Below are positions 1 to 8,719 of a DNA stretch of 64,000 nt, in pieces. Location of the stretch: contig NZ_JAASRW010000004.1 in assembly GCF_011761355.1 (NCBI RefSeq), positions 609,866 to 673,865 on the forward strand. The letters run 5' to 3'. The DNA is from Paenibacillus lupini. GTDB taxonomy: Bacteria; Bacillota; Bacilli; Paenibacillales; Paenibacillaceae. Every line of letters starts with the position of its first letter. The first letter of the stretch is position 1. A program made the position numbers and the translations under genes. Under the pieces are notes generated by a model, which saw only the letters and a list, made by a program, of their open reading frames with translations, was not told where the DNA came from and searched no databases.

Positions 1-195
1 CCCAGCCAGTGGCATTTGGTGGCAGAAACGAATGAAGCTCAGAGCCATCGCATCGTTACGCTGCTCGTGCCGATGAAGAGGGGCGATGACAAGTTTGTCT
101 CGTATTTCATTGATGATCAGGATCATGGCATTCATTTGTATTTCACGAATGAGAACGGCACGACACGTATGATAGAGGTGCCGAAGGCGTATTGA
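1..195 (+). CDS. Heparinase II/III-like lyase, C-terminal end (partial)
   Basis: Only the last 64 codons are present; the gene starts before the window. The translation is beta-rich, with a V-T-L-L-V-P run, an F-I-D-D-Q-D-H-G stretch and an I-H-L-Y-F strand, like the C-terminal beta domain of heparinase II/III or alginate-lyase type enzymes. These enzymes cleave uronic-acid polysaccharides by beta-elimination. A KdgF-like cupin follows 22 bp downstream, which fits uronate catabolism because KdgF acts on unsaturated uronates released by such lyases. The assignment rests on this short tail and the context, so it is tentative. Confidence 0.55.
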   Translation, partial: PSQWHLVAETNEAQSHRIVTLLVPMKRGDDKFVSYFIDDQDHGIHLYFTNENGTTRMIEVPKAY

Positions 196-217
196 CGGAG
201 GAGGCGGTGATGCGTTC

Positions 218-538
218 ATGAGTAACATTGGAGTATGGGAAGCAGCTGAGCCAGGTGTGAAACGTAAAATCTTGTGCGCTGAGGGTGGTCTTATGATGAT
301 GGAGGTCCACTTCGAGAGCGGAGCAGAAGGCTACGAGCATCGGCATCCGCATGAGCAGATGTCCTATTGCCTACAAGGAGCGATGGCTTTCACAATCGAC
401 GGTACCGTAACGGTCATCAAGCAAGGGGAAACGATCTATATCCCAAGCAACGCCCTGCATGGCGCGAAGGCTTTGGAGCCTTCCGCACTGCTAGATACGT
501 TTACGCCGATTCGGCTTGATTTGCTGAAGCGTGGGTAA
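218..538 (+). CDS. Cupin domain protein, KdgF-like
   Basis: A 106-residue single-domain cupin. The metal-binding motif is visible as H-R-H-P-H-E-Q (about residues 41-47), and the second cupin motif carries the conserved P-S-N-A-L-H-G histidine (about residues 77-83). Size and motifs match the KdgF/pectin-degradation cupins, which help convert 4,5-unsaturated uronates to linear ketouronates in the cytoplasm. It lies 22 bp behind a probable polysaccharide lyase, so the two are probably co-transcribed. The start follows a GGAGGAGGCGG ribosome binding site about 10 bp upstream. A clear terminator follows. The cupin fold is sure; the KdgF role is inferred from context. Confidence 0.75.
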   Translation: MSNIGVWEAAEPGVKRKILCAEGGLMMMEVHFESGAEGYEHRHPHEQMSYCLQGAMAFTIDGTVTVIKQGETIYIPSNALHGAKALEPSALLDTFTPIRLDLLKRG

Positions 539-550
539 AGTTCTAGACAA

Positions 551-586
551 AAAAGGTCGCGTATATCGCGGCCTTTTATTTTTTTG
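551..586 (+). terminator. Rho-independent terminator
   Basis: A GGTCGCG/CGCGGCC stem with a short TATA loop is followed by TTTTATTTTTTT directly behind the cupin gene. It ends the lyase-cupin transcript. Confidence 0.85.
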
Positions 587-675
587 TATAACTAGTAAGG
601 ATGGATGATTTCAACTATAAATGGAACTTCATAGGATGGTTATGCGTTATTATGTTAAGTGCTAGGTTTGCTAAT

Positions 676-750
676 GAATCCTCATATCGCTATTGTCCGC
701 CAAAGCGCCCTGCTCTGCTTCTAATCAACTAAATAACGATATGAGGATTC
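676..750. repeat. 14-bp perfect inverted repeat around 47 bp
   Basis: GAATCCTCATATCG (676-689) is repeated as its exact reverse complement at 737-750. The 47 bp between contain no gene. There is no T-tract, so it does not look like a terminator. The surrounding 590-830 stretch otherwise shows no coding signal. It may be a remnant of a small palindromic element or a protein-binding site. Confidence 0.6.
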
Positions 751-831
751 GTTATAATTGTAAAGCTACTAATTTTAGATGAATAAGAATGGAGTGCTGA
801 CCTACAATACTAATGAGAAAAGGAAGTGGTT

Positions 832-1311
832 TTGCTGAGAAGCCTTTATACTATATTAGTCATTTCACTTTTTATCGCTCTCTCTATGACAGGCTGCACG
901 GATCCCTATCAGAAAATACACATCGACAATCCTGCAATTATATACGGTGATAAATTTAATCAAGAGACTAGGCTTACTCTGGACGGGCATTATGATAAGC
1001 GGAATTATAGTTTCATCGGTACATTAACGTTAGGGGACAATATCAAGCTCGAAAATGTTATGATCACGAATGGATTCAGTTTAAGATTTTACGAAGGCGC
1101 AACACGAACTTCTATAGGTCAGGGGTTTTTTGATCATAAAAGTTTAAGATTATCCTTTGAGGTAACAGACCCTGTGATTTATAAGCTTATAACTTCAGAA
1201 AGCTATGATGGCGCATCTGAACTGGTTGTCAGTTCTCCTGCCAGTACTATAGAAGAGGCGAAACAAGTAGCCGAAGAGCTAAAACAACTTAAAGCTCCAT
1301 ATGAAAAATAA
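832..1311 (+). CDS. Small lipoprotein of unknown function
   Basis: About 159 residues. The N-terminus is a hydrophobic stretch ending in a lipobox (S-M-T-G-C near residue 22), so the protein should be exported, lipidated and held on the outer face of the membrane. The mature part shows no motif I recognise. A TTG start at 832 is preferred because AAAGGAAG lies about 6 bp upstream; the GTG at 826 overlaps that site. It is a single-gene unit with a strong terminator behind it. Confidence 0.7.
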   Translation: MLRSLYTILVISLFIALSMTGCTDPYQKIHIDNPAIIYGDKFNQETRLTLDGHYDKRNYSFIGTLTLGDNIKLENVMITNGFSLRFYEGATRTSIGQGFFDHKSLRLSFEVTDPVIYKLITSESYDGASELVVSSPASTIEEAKQVAEELKQLKAPYEK

Positions 1312-1312
1312 A

Positions 1313-1365
1313 AAGGGCTGTCCCATAAGTCATAAAGATGACTTACGGGACAACCCTCTTTCTAT
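1313..1365 (+). terminator. Terminator with long stem
   Basis: AGGGCTGTCCCATAAGTCAT pairs with the complementary run ending in CAACCCT (one or two mismatches, AAAG loop). It follows the lipoprotein stop codon and is trailed by a weak T-tract. Confidence 0.7.
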
Positions 1366-1373
1366 GTCAGGCT

Positions 1374-1568
1374 TTTTACGTTGGATTCTTTCCAGCAGGA
1401 GCAGGATCTAGCTAAAAAGATAAACAGCTATATTGGATTTCATCCAGTAGATTTCATGGTAAAAGGTTATATCATTCAAATAGAGCTAATTCTACTGTAT
1501 TAAATCCAATACAGCTTAATCTGTCGCTCATTTGCAATGAATTATACTGGATATAATCCAGCATAGCT
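1374..1568. repeat. Cluster of 28-bp imperfectly palindromic repeats
   Basis: Three clear copies of a 28-bp unit occur: 1426-1453 on the plus strand and 1489-1516 and 1541-1568 on the minus strand. The core is TTGGATT-N-ATCCAGTA. Copy 2 matches copy 1 at 24 of 28 positions and copy 3 at 22 of 28. A fourth, more degenerate copy lies at about 1374-1401. Each unit is itself nearly palindromic. No gene is visible between 1365 and 1717. Confidence 0.7.
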
Positions 1569-1606
1569 CTATCCTGGCCAGTTAAAATTTTATCATCCAA
1601 TAAATC

Positions 1607-1637
1607 TGTAACAAAAAATAAATTATATTTTGTTACA
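1607..1637. promoter_or_regulatory. 31-bp palindrome, probable autoregulatory operator
   Basis: TGTAACAAAA (1607-1616) and TTTTGTTACA (1628-1637) are perfect 10-bp inverted half-sites. The 11 bp between them are also nearly symmetric, with one mismatched pair over the whole 31 bp. The site lies 80 bp upstream of the ArsR-type regulator. The half-site TGTAACAAA recurs at 2786-2794 in front of the sugar operon, suggesting one regulator binds both. Confidence 0.65.
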
Positions 1638-1717
1638 ATTAAACTGGACAAATCAGGCTGATCGCGCTAATCTTATTGTAAGAAACTTATCAGATAAGAG
1701 GAAGAAGGGACTTTGCG

Positions 1718-2641
1718 TTGTTAGAATTAACGATAGACGAGCCCGATCGTCTCGTAAAGGTCGCGCATGCTCTCAGTACACATACAAGAATCGGCATCAT
1801 AAAGCTGCTGCTTGCCAAACCGAATTTGAACATTATCGAAATTGCCGAAGCCCTTCATATTCCGGTCTCCACAGCGGCGACCAATGTGAAGGTGCTTGAG
1901 GAAGCGGAGCTGATCTTAACCGAACTGCAGCCGGCTTCACGCGGAGCGATGAAAGTGTGCAGCCGTAATTTCGATGATGTGCGCATGATACTTAATCCAA
2001 TTGCCTTTTACCAGAATACGAGCAAAGCCGTTGAAGTTGAAATGCCGATTGGCCATTTCATCAACTTTGATATCCTACCGACCTGCGGAATGGCAAATAC
2101 GACAGGTATGCTGTTTACGGAGGACGAGCCGGATAACTTCTATCATCCGGACAGCCGGACGGCAGAGATTATCTGGTTCCGCAAGGGCTGGATCGAGTAC
2201 CGGTTTCCGAAGAAGGTTCCGGCAGGCGCGAAGGTGAAGTCAATCGAGTTCTCGCTCGAATTATGCTCGGAAGCGCCGAACTATAATAATGACTGGCCTT
2301 CCGAAATTACAGTCTGGGTGAATGATGTAGAGGTAGGCTCCTGGATTTCGCCGGGCGATTTCGGAGATCATCGGGGCAAGCTGAATCCACCGTGGTGGAA
2401 TGATTCCAGTACCCAGCATGGTCTGCTTAAGACATGGGCAGTGGACGAAAGCCGCAGTACGGTCGACAACGATAAAAGCTCATTGACCACACTCCGTGAT
2501 TTGAATCTGGATCAGAAGCCATATATCACTTTCCGTATTGGTTTGAAGCAGGACGCTAAACATCAAGGTGGTATGAATTTGTTCGGTAAATCATTTGGCG
2601 ATTATGCGCAGGGCATCATCATGCGAATGCAATACGAATAA
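1718..2641 (+). CDS. ArsR-type HTH regulator with large C-terminal region
   Basis: 307 residues. Residues about 8-85 form a winged helix-turn-helix of the ArsR type (V-S-T-A-A-T-N-V-K-V-L-E recognition region). Residues about 95-307 are rich in Trp, Tyr and beta-strand pattern and have no metal-binding cysteine cluster. Large beta-rich C-termini of this kind occur in sugar-locus ArsR-like regulators of Paenibacillaceae; a sugar-sensing role is my inference. The start is TTG after GAAGAAGGGA. The gene stands directly in front of an ABC/glycosidase operon and has a 31-bp palindrome upstream, so it probably controls both itself and that operon. Confidence 0.8.
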   Translation: MLELTIDEPDRLVKVAHALSTHTRIGIIKLLLAKPNLNIIEIAEALHIPVSTAATNVKVLEEAELILTELQPASRGAMKVCSRNFDDVRMILNPIAFYQNTSKAVEVEMPIGHFINFDILPTCGMANTTGMLFTEDEPDNFYHPDSRTAEIIWFRKGWIEYRFPKKVPAGAKVKSIEFSLELCSEAPNYNNDWPSEITVWVNDVEVGSWISPGDFGDHRGKLNPPWWNDSSTQHGLLKTWAVDESRSTVDNDKSSLTTLRDLNLDQKPYITFRIGLKQDAKHQGGMNLFGKSFGDYAQGIIMRMQYE

Positions 2642-2736
2642 ATGGGATAGATTGTCCAATTGTTTCAGATGTTTTGTGGGAACACAGGCATCTGGAACTT
2701 TTTTATTGAATGATACAGATTTATTGAAAGAAAGCG

Positions 2737-2765
2737 TTGACATTATGATTGAGCGATTGTATATT
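2737..2765 (+). promoter_or_regulatory. Sigma-A promoter of the sugar ABC operon
   Basis: TTGACA (2737-2742), 17-bp spacer, TATATT (2760-2765). It reads into a leader of about 165 nt before the binding-protein gene. Confidence 0.75.
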
Positions 2766-2794
2766 TTGTTTATAAACAAATAAGTTGTAACAAA
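2765..2794. promoter_or_regulatory. Operator-like palindrome overlapping the transcription start
   Basis: TTTGTTTATAAACAAA (2765-2780) is a perfect 16-bp palindrome abutting the -10 box. TGTAACAAA (2786-2794) is identical to the half-site in front of the ArsR-type gene. The position fits repression of the sugar operon. The rest of 2795-2939 shows only leader sequence and a GAAGGGGGAAG ribosome binding site. Confidence 0.6.
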
Positions 2795-2939
2795 TTAAAA
2801 AATATGTCGGTTTAATCGAGCCTGATTTAAGGAACGCTAGCGGGGGCCGATCGGACTGTACATACGGATCAAAACTTATCTGTTTAGGGGTTAGGGGTTA
2901 CGGGGAATCGTTCATTCATTATGAAGGGGGAAGTAACAA

Positions 2940-4352
2940 ATGGCGACATGGAAAAACGGTAAGGTATGGATGGCCGCAATGCTTTGCCTCATTATCGTGC
3001 TGGCAGGCTGCAGTTCCAATAACGGTGGCAGCAAGGAAAACACGAACAACAGTAAAAACAACAGCAATGCAGCAGCAGAGCAGGATTCTACGAATACAGG
3101 TGCAACAAACGCAGCTACGGATGGCGGTGCTGATGCGAAGTCCAGTATCGAATTTATGGGCTGGGGCGGCGATACGGAGAAAGCTGTTTTCCAAAAGCTG
3201 ATCGATGCTTATATGAAGAAATACCCGAACAAAAAGGTGAAGTACACAGTAGTACCTTCAGCTGAATATTATCAAAAGCTTGATACGCTGATTGCAGCGA
3301 AAAAGACACCGGATGTGTTCTACGCAGGTGGCGCGAACTTTAACAAGCTCGTAGCCAGCGGCGTTCTGAAAAACCTGCAGCCGATGCTGGATTCGAGCAG
3401 CCTGGTTGACCAAACCAATGTATGGCCAGCAGGGCTGGACCGTTATCGTTTTGACGGCACAACAACTGGCCAAGGCGACATTTATGGCTTGCCGAAAGAC
3501 GTTGGCCCATGGACGTTTGCTTATAACAAAGATTTGTTCGACAAAGCAGGTCTTCCTTATCCAAGTGCCAAAGCAGGCGAGTACACTTGGGACGATATGA
3601 TTGCCGATGCGAAGAAACTGACCGTTGCTAATGATCGCGGTAAAATTGATACCTTTGGTGTTGCTGGTTACTCCACTGAATCTGCTGTATGGGCAAATGG
3701 CGGCGACTGGACAGACGGCAAAGGAACCATCACTATCGACACTCCTGAATTTGCGCAAGCAATGCAATTTGTTGCTGACCTTAGCCTTGTTAATAAAGTA
3801 AGTCCTTCCCCGGATGACGAGAAAGCACAAAATGGCTATGCACGTTTCGTAGCTGGCAAAATCGCGATGTTCCCAATGGGACCATGGGATCAGCCAGGCT
3901 TCTGGGATCTGCCATTCAACTGGGATATCGCAGCATGGCCAGCTAGCCCGAACACAGGTAAAACAGCAACATGGCTTGGATCACTTGGTTTTGTTGTATC
4001 GGACAAAACAGAGTTCCCTGACGATGCCTTCCGCCTTGCTGCTTACCTCAGCCTTGATCAAGAATCACAAAAACAAAACTATGAGCTTGGCCAAGCGGTA
4101 CCAAACTTGATAGATATGGCAAAAGGCGAGTTCCTGCAAATGGACAAAAAACCAGAGAACCGCCAAGTATTCCTTGATATTATTTCCGATTACGGCCGTC
4201 CTCCAATTGAGAACAGCTCGAAAAACACGAAATGGCTTGATACGTTCTGGCAGGATGCAAGCGTTGTCTGGAACGGCAAGCAAAGCGCAGCTGAATTTGT
4301 GAAAGCTGAGCAGCCGAAGCTTCAAAAGCTGTATGACGAAAGCAATAAGTAA
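2940..4352 (+). CDS. Sugar ABC transporter, solute-binding lipoprotein
   Basis: 470 residues, family 1 extracellular solute-binding protein (carbohydrate uptake type 1). A signal peptide ends in the lipobox L-A-G-C at about residue 23, followed by a Ser/Asn/Gly-rich linker to about residue 65. The mature domain begins S-I-E-F-M-G-W-G-G-D-T and contains the Y-G-L-P-K-D and F-A-Y-N-K-D-L-F blocks typical of these proteins. It captures an oligosaccharide outside the cell and delivers it to the two permeases that follow. No ATPase gene is in the operon, so a shared MsmX-type ATPase encoded elsewhere is expected. The GH43 and GH2 enzymes downstream suggest a hemicellulose-derived ligand. Confidence 0.93.
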   Translation: MATWKNGKVWMAAMLCLIIVLAGCSSNNGGSKENTNNSKNNSNAAAEQDSTNTGATNAATDGGADAKSSIEFMGWGGDTEKAVFQKLIDAYMKKYPNKKVKYTVVPSAEYYQKLDTLIAAKKTPDVFYAGGANFNKLVASGVLKNLQPMLDSSSLVDQTNVWPAGLDRYRFDGTTTGQGDIYGLPKDVGPWTFAYNKDLFDKAGLPYPSAKAGEYTWDDMIADAKKLTVANDRGKIDTFGVAGYSTESAVWANGGDWTDGKGTITIDTPEFAQAMQFVADLSLVNKVSPSPDDEKAQNGYARFVAGKIAMFPMGPWDQPGFWDLPFNWDIAAWPASPNTGKTATWLGSLGFVVSDKTEFPDDAFRLAAYLSLDQESQKQNYELGQAVPNLIDMAKGEFLQMDKKPENRQVFLDIISDYGRPPIENSSKNTKWLDTFWQDASVVWNGKQSAAEFVKAEQPKLQKLYDESNK

Positions 4353-4377
4353 AGCAGGTTGAACTTGCTGAGGCAGT

Positions 4378-4409
4378 GGGGCAAAGATGATCATTCATCG
4401 TCTTTGCCC
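4378..4409 (+). promoter_or_regulatory. Intercistronic hairpin
   Basis: GGGCAAAGA pairs with TCTTTGCCC around a short loop, between the binding-protein gene and the first permease, with only a weak T-run. Hairpins here commonly stabilise the upstream mRNA or reduce read-through so that binding protein exceeds permease. Confidence 0.55.
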
Positions 4410-4438
4410 TTCTCACCTTCGGCCAGGGAGGATTAATA

Positions 4439-5332
4439 ATGAAGAATACAAAAGTCGGATACCGGCGCAAAGAAATGATCTGGTCTCTTATATTCGTTAT
4501 GCCGCCCGTTCTCGGATTTCTGATCTTTGGGCTGGCACCGCTGCTCACTTCGTTTGGGCTTAGCTTTATGTCCTGGGATATGCTGACGCCATCGAAGTTT
4601 GTCGGGGCTGATAATTTCAACTATATGTTTAATGACGAGAAGTTCTATAAGTCCTTGTACAACACGTTCTTCCTGCTTCTTGGCATCCCGGTTGGCATGG
4701 TTATTTCGATGATTCTGGCTATCATGATGAACCGCAAGCTTTCAGGGATTTCGATTTTCAGGACGATCTATTATATCCCAGTCATCTCACCTATTATTGC
4801 CGTTTCACTCTTGTGGCAGTGGATGCTGAACTATGATTACGGTCTGGTTAACGAGTTTATTTGGAAAATATTCGGAACACAGGGGCCGAACTGGCTGGGC
4901 GATCCGAATTGGGTAAAACCATCCTTCATTATTATGGGATTATGGGGCGGTGTAGGCGGCACAATGGTGCTGTATCTGGCCGGTCTCCAGGGCATTTCTT
5001 CTACCTATTACGAGGCAGCAGAAGTTGACGGGGCTACCCGTTGGCATCAATTCAAGCATATTACGCTTCCACTTTTGTCGCCGATTCATTTCTACGTTGT
5101 TGTTATGGGTATTATCGGCACCTTCCAATCGTTTAGTCAGATGTACATACTGGCTGCTGATGGAGGTCCTGAATACAGCGGTGCGACAATTGTGTATTAC
5201 ATTTTCCAAGAAGCGTTCAAATATTTCAACATGGGTTATGCAAGCTCGGTAGCCTGGGTGCTTGGCATCCTTATATTTATCATTACTTTGGTACAATTCC
5301 GCTTGTCCAAGCGGTGGGTGTATCAGGATTAG
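4439..5332 (+). CDS. Sugar ABC transporter permease, MalF/UgpA type
   Basis: 297 residues with about six membrane helices. The cytoplasmic EAA loop is visible as Y-Y-E-A-A-E-V-D-G-A-T at about residues 190-200, the site that contacts the ATPase. The start follows GGGAGGATTAATA. It forms the transmembrane channel with the next permease. The two genes are separated by 14 bp, so they are translated together. Confidence 0.92.
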   Translation: MKNTKVGYRRKEMIWSLIFVMPPVLGFLIFGLAPLLTSFGLSFMSWDMLTPSKFVGADNFNYMFNDEKFYKSLYNTFFLLLGIPVGMVISMILAIMMNRKLSGISIFRTIYYIPVISPIIAVSLLWQWMLNYDYGLVNEFIWKIFGTQGPNWLGDPNWVKPSFIIMGLWGGVGGTMVLYLAGLQGISSTYYEAAEVDGATRWHQFKHITLPLLSPIHFYVVVMGIIGTFQSFSQMYILAADGGPEYSGATIVYYIFQEAFKYFNMGYASSVAWVLGILIFIITLVQFRLSKRWVYQD

Positions 5333-5346
5333 GAGGCCCCTACGCT

Positions 5347-6186
5347 ATGGCCAATCAACGCCGTCTTATAGATACAATTATTTTCGTGCTGCTGCTTGCG
5401 GGATCCGTTATTATGCTGGGCCCTCTTGCATGGACAGTATCGACTTCGCTTAAAACACAGAAGCATGTGTTTGATGTTCCGCCGCAATGGATTCCTAATC
5501 CGTCGACTTGGCTCAACTATAAGGATGTTTGGTCGAAGGCACCTCTCTTATATGGGTTTATGAACAGTGCCATCGTCGTAGTATGCGTACTGACTGTCGG
5601 CTTGTTTGTGGCAGCAATGGCCGCATATGCGTTCTCCAAGTTTGAATTTCCATTCAAGGAATGGATCTTTATGGCTCTGCTCGGAACAATGATGATCCCG
5701 TACTCAGTCGTTATGATTCCGCAATATATCGGCTTCTCCGAGCTGGGCTGGGTCGATACGCTTGCCCCTCTGATCGTACCGGGCTTATTCGGTAATATCG
5801 TAACGATCTTCTTCTTCCGGCAGTTTATGCAGGGGGCTATCCCAAACGATCTGATTGATGCGGCCAAAATCGACGGCTGCGGATATTTCCGTACCTTTAC
5901 AACGGTTGCGCTGCCAATCGCGAAGCCCGCAATTGCCGCGCAGGCAGCACTTGGTTTTATGGGTATCTGGAATGACTTTATGGGTCCGCTTATTTACTTG
6001 CATACGCCAGAGCGTCAAACGATTCAGGTGCTTATCGCAAGTATGCAGTCCAACTATATCTCCACCTCGAACTACCCGTCTCTGATGGCGGCATCGGTGG
6101 TTGCGCTTGTACCGGTTGTTATCGTGTTCTTTATGGCGCAGCGCTACTTTATTGAATCGATGGCAATCAGCGGCATTAAGGGGTAA
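5347..6186 (+). CDS. Sugar ABC transporter permease, MalG/UgpE type
   Basis: 279 residues from the ATG at 5347, chosen because TTAGGAGGCCCC lies just upstream; an in-frame GTG at 5314 lies inside the preceding gene. Six membrane helices are visible, with an EAA-like loop at about residues 168-180 (I-D-A-A-K-I-D-G-C-G). The C-terminus ends Y-F-I-E-S-M-A-I-S-G-I-K-G, a signature of this permease family. It pairs with the preceding permease to import the sugar bound by the lipoprotein. Confidence 0.92.
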   Translation: MANQRRLIDTIIFVLLLAGSVIMLGPLAWTVSTSLKTQKHVFDVPPQWIPNPSTWLNYKDVWSKAPLLYGFMNSAIVVVCVLTVGLFVAAMAAYAFSKFEFPFKEWIFMALLGTMMIPYSVVMIPQYIGFSELGWVDTLAPLIVPGLFGNIVTIFFFRQFMQGAIPNDLIDAAKIDGCGYFRTFTTVALPIAKPAIAAQAALGFMGIWNDFMGPLIYLHTPERQTIQVLIASMQSNYISTSNYPSLMAASVVALVPVVIVFFMAQRYFIESMAISGIKG

Positions 6187-6190
6187 TCAC

Positions 6191-8638
6191 ATGAGCGCAT
6201 CGCAAATGAAACGATCATTGATCGGCATTGGCATCGCGGTTGTACTGGCAGCAGGAGGAGGGGGGATATGGATGATGACGCAGAAGCAGGATCAAGATCA
6301 AGATCAAGTGAAGGCTAGAGGGACCGTAACCATGGACCGCTCCTTTCAGAATCCAATGACACTCGACCAGGAATGGGAGGATTACGGTATTGGTGATCCT
6401 TATGTGCTCCGGTACAACGGCAAATATTATCTGTACTGCAGCACCAAAGATTGGCGGGTTGGCATAAAAGCCTGGAGCTCCGATGACTTGGTCAATTGGA
6501 GCTATGAAGGGCTGGTAACGGAAGATCCTCTCACTGAAGGTGCTTATGCACCGGAGGTAGTCTATTGGAACGGCTCCTTCTATATGTACACCTCACCTGC
6601 GGGGAAAGGGCATTATGTACTGCGCAGCGACAGTCCAACAGGACCTTTCACTGTGGAGACTGAGAATCTCGGCCTGACCATAGACGGTTCCGTCTTCATC
6701 GATGATGATGCCAAATGGTATTTTACCCATGCGGAATCCGGTGGGATTATGGCCAGCAGTATGAGTGCCCCTTATACGATGGATGCGGGTGACAAGCTGA
6801 ATACTTCCCTTGGGCATTGGACGGAAGGCTCGATGATTATTAAGCGAAATGGTACTTATTTTATGACTTATACCGGCAACCATGTATTCTCCAAGGGTTA
6901 CCGTGTGAACTACGCGGTGGGACATGAGTCGCCAAACGGCCTTTATACGATACCTGACAATAATCCTATTATTATTTCAACAGATAGAGATTTTAACGGA
7001 CTTGGCCACAGTGCGACTGTACTTGGCCCTGATATGGACGCTTATTACATCGTTTATCACAATTTGGCAGGCAAATCGGCTGAAGGGCCGCCAGTCAGAA
7101 AGCTCAATATGGATCGGCTGACGTTCAACGGCGATAAAATGTCGGTGCTTGGTCCCACGCATGGCATGTCTGCTCCAGCTCCACCGCTTCCGGCCTTTTG
7201 GGATTCGCTTGGCGATATTCCGGAGACAGAGCAGTGGGAATCGGTGAAAGTTTCAAGAGCAGATGCAGCTTGGTTGAGCAAAACGTCGACGGAAGACCGG
7301 TTTACTGCGGAGTACAACGTAGTCTTGGACAAAGGGCAGGCTTCAAAGGCAGCTGGTGAATTAGAAACGATCTTCTCCTATACCGATGAAGACAATTACC
7401 GCAGTGTTCGCATTGATCCGGGCAGCCAATCGATTGCCTTACGGGATACAGCAGCAGATGAGGTGCTGCAGCAGGCAGCATTACCTGAAGGCATGGACTT
7501 AGCCAAGCTGCATACGCTTCGGGTAGAAGCCGACCAGAACGGTACGAGAGTGTATTGGGACGGATTATTGCTTATCGACAATAAGCAACTGACGGCGAAA
7601 GCTGGACGGATCGGTTATGCCTGGAAAGGCGGACTTACGCCGGAGCTTCATTACACAGCGTTCGCCAATGAAGCGGGCGGCAGCAGCGACAATAAAGCGA
7701 TTAAGCAAGTGCCAGGTACGATGGAGGCAGTTCATGCAACATCGATTGGTGAGGAAGGTATTACGATTCATCAAGAAGGTACACCAGACGGCAGCTATTC
7801 GGCTGAGCTCACTGGCCCTGATGCTGAGCTTTCCTTCCCGGTAAATGTACGCGCGGATGGTGACTATACCATCGCAGCGATGGTATCCGATGCTTCAGTT
7901 GGCTCGACGCTTGAGGTCGAGGCGGGTGGTGTGAAACGGTCTGTGAAGCTGAAGGCGGAGGCATTCGTAACGGAGGATGACTCTTCAGAATGGATGAAGG
8001 TTCCGCTTGGTCAATTCTCATTAAAGCAAGGTCTGCAGTGGCTAACCGTCACGAACGGGAAAGGTAGTCCAAACATCCGGTTCATAGAAACGAGTGAAGC
8101 AGCTATATCCAAAGGGAAGCAGGAGGTCAGCTTCGACCCGGATTCAACCTTTGGAGATTGGCAGGAAGATAACGGGACGACTGGACTGCTGCTGGACGGC
8201 AATAATGCCATGATCTTCGGCGGAGATACCCGCTGGACGGACATGGAGGTTGGTGTCGAGGTTACACAGACTGATACAGCGGAAGGTGAAGCTTCGATCC
8301 TGCTGCGGACAACGATGGAATCTTCATTCCGTGATCAGGTAGCTGATTCTTTCATCGGTTATGAGCTTGCTCTGCGTAACGGCAGAATCATCCTGCGGAA
8401 AATCAACTATGAAGTGAATCAGGAGCTGACTTCAGGTGTGCTGGAGCTGGAGAACGGCAAAGCCAGAGCACTTAGAGTCAAGCTGGACGGTGCCAAGATC
8501 AGCGTGTATGACGGTAAGCAGAAGGAGCCGCTGCTGGAATGGACAGACCGGAACGCATTTCTGCATGGCAGGGTAGGTCTAAGAACAAGCTCGTCAGGCT
8601 GGCTGTTCAGCAATATGACAGTAACAACTGATAATTAA
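6191..8638 (+). CDS. Glycoside hydrolase family 43 protein with C-terminal accessory domains
   Basis: 815 residues from the ATG at 6191 (AAGGGGT ribosome binding site). A hydrophobic helix at about residues 9-30 anchors it to, or exports it through, the membrane. The five-bladed beta-propeller catalytic domain spans about 45-335. The expected catalytic acids are visible: Asp69 (G-I-G-D-P), Asp165 (I-D-G-S-V) and Glu212 (T-E-G-S-M). GH43 enzymes remove arabinose, xylose or galactose from plant polysaccharides. Two concanavalin-like beta-sandwiches (about 350-510 and 645-815) flank a region resembling a CBM6/35 module. It sits 4 bp behind the permease gene. Exact substrate is not readable. Confidence 0.88.
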   Translation: MSASQMKRSLIGIGIAVVLAAGGGGIWMMTQKQDQDQDQVKARGTVTMDRSFQNPMTLDQEWEDYGIGDPYVLRYNGKYYLYCSTKDWRVGIKAWSSDDLVNWSYEGLVTEDPLTEGAYAPEVVYWNGSFYMYTSPAGKGHYVLRSDSPTGPFTVETENLGLTIDGSVFIDDDAKWYFTHAESGGIMASSMSAPYTMDAGDKLNTSLGHWTEGSMIIKRNGTYFMTYTGNHVFSKGYRVNYAVGHESPNGLYTIPDNNPIIISTDRDFNGLGHSATVLGPDMDAYYIVYHNLAGKSAEGPPVRKLNMDRLTFNGDKMSVLGPTHGMSAPAPPLPAFWDSLGDIPETEQWESVKVSRADAAWLSKTSTEDRFTAEYNVVLDKGQASKAAGELETIFSYTDEDNYRSVRIDPGSQSIALRDTAADEVLQQAALPEGMDLAKLHTLRVEADQNGTRVYWDGLLLIDNKQLTAKAGRIGYAWKGGLTPELHYTAFANEAGGSSDNKAIKQVPGTMEAVHATSIGEEGITIHQEGTPDGSYSAELTGPDAELSFPVNVRADGDYTIAAMVSDASVGSTLEVEAGGVKRSVKLKAEAFVTEDDSSEWMKVPLGQFSLKQGLQWLTVTNGKGSPNIRFIETSEAAISKGKQEVSFDPDSTFGDWQEDNGTTGLLLDGNNAMIFGGDTRWTDMEVGVEVTQTDTAEGEASILLRTTMESSFRDQVADSFIGYELALRNGRIILRKINYEVNQELTSGVLELENGKARALRVKLDGAKISVYDGKQKEPLLEWTDRNAFLHGRVGLRTSSSGWLFSNMTVTTDN

Positions 8639-8719
8639 ATGATAATTAAATTTTTTCATAAATAATTTCATAAATACAACGCAGCAATATAAAAGCGTGA
8701 CAGGGAGCAGAGAAGCTGT

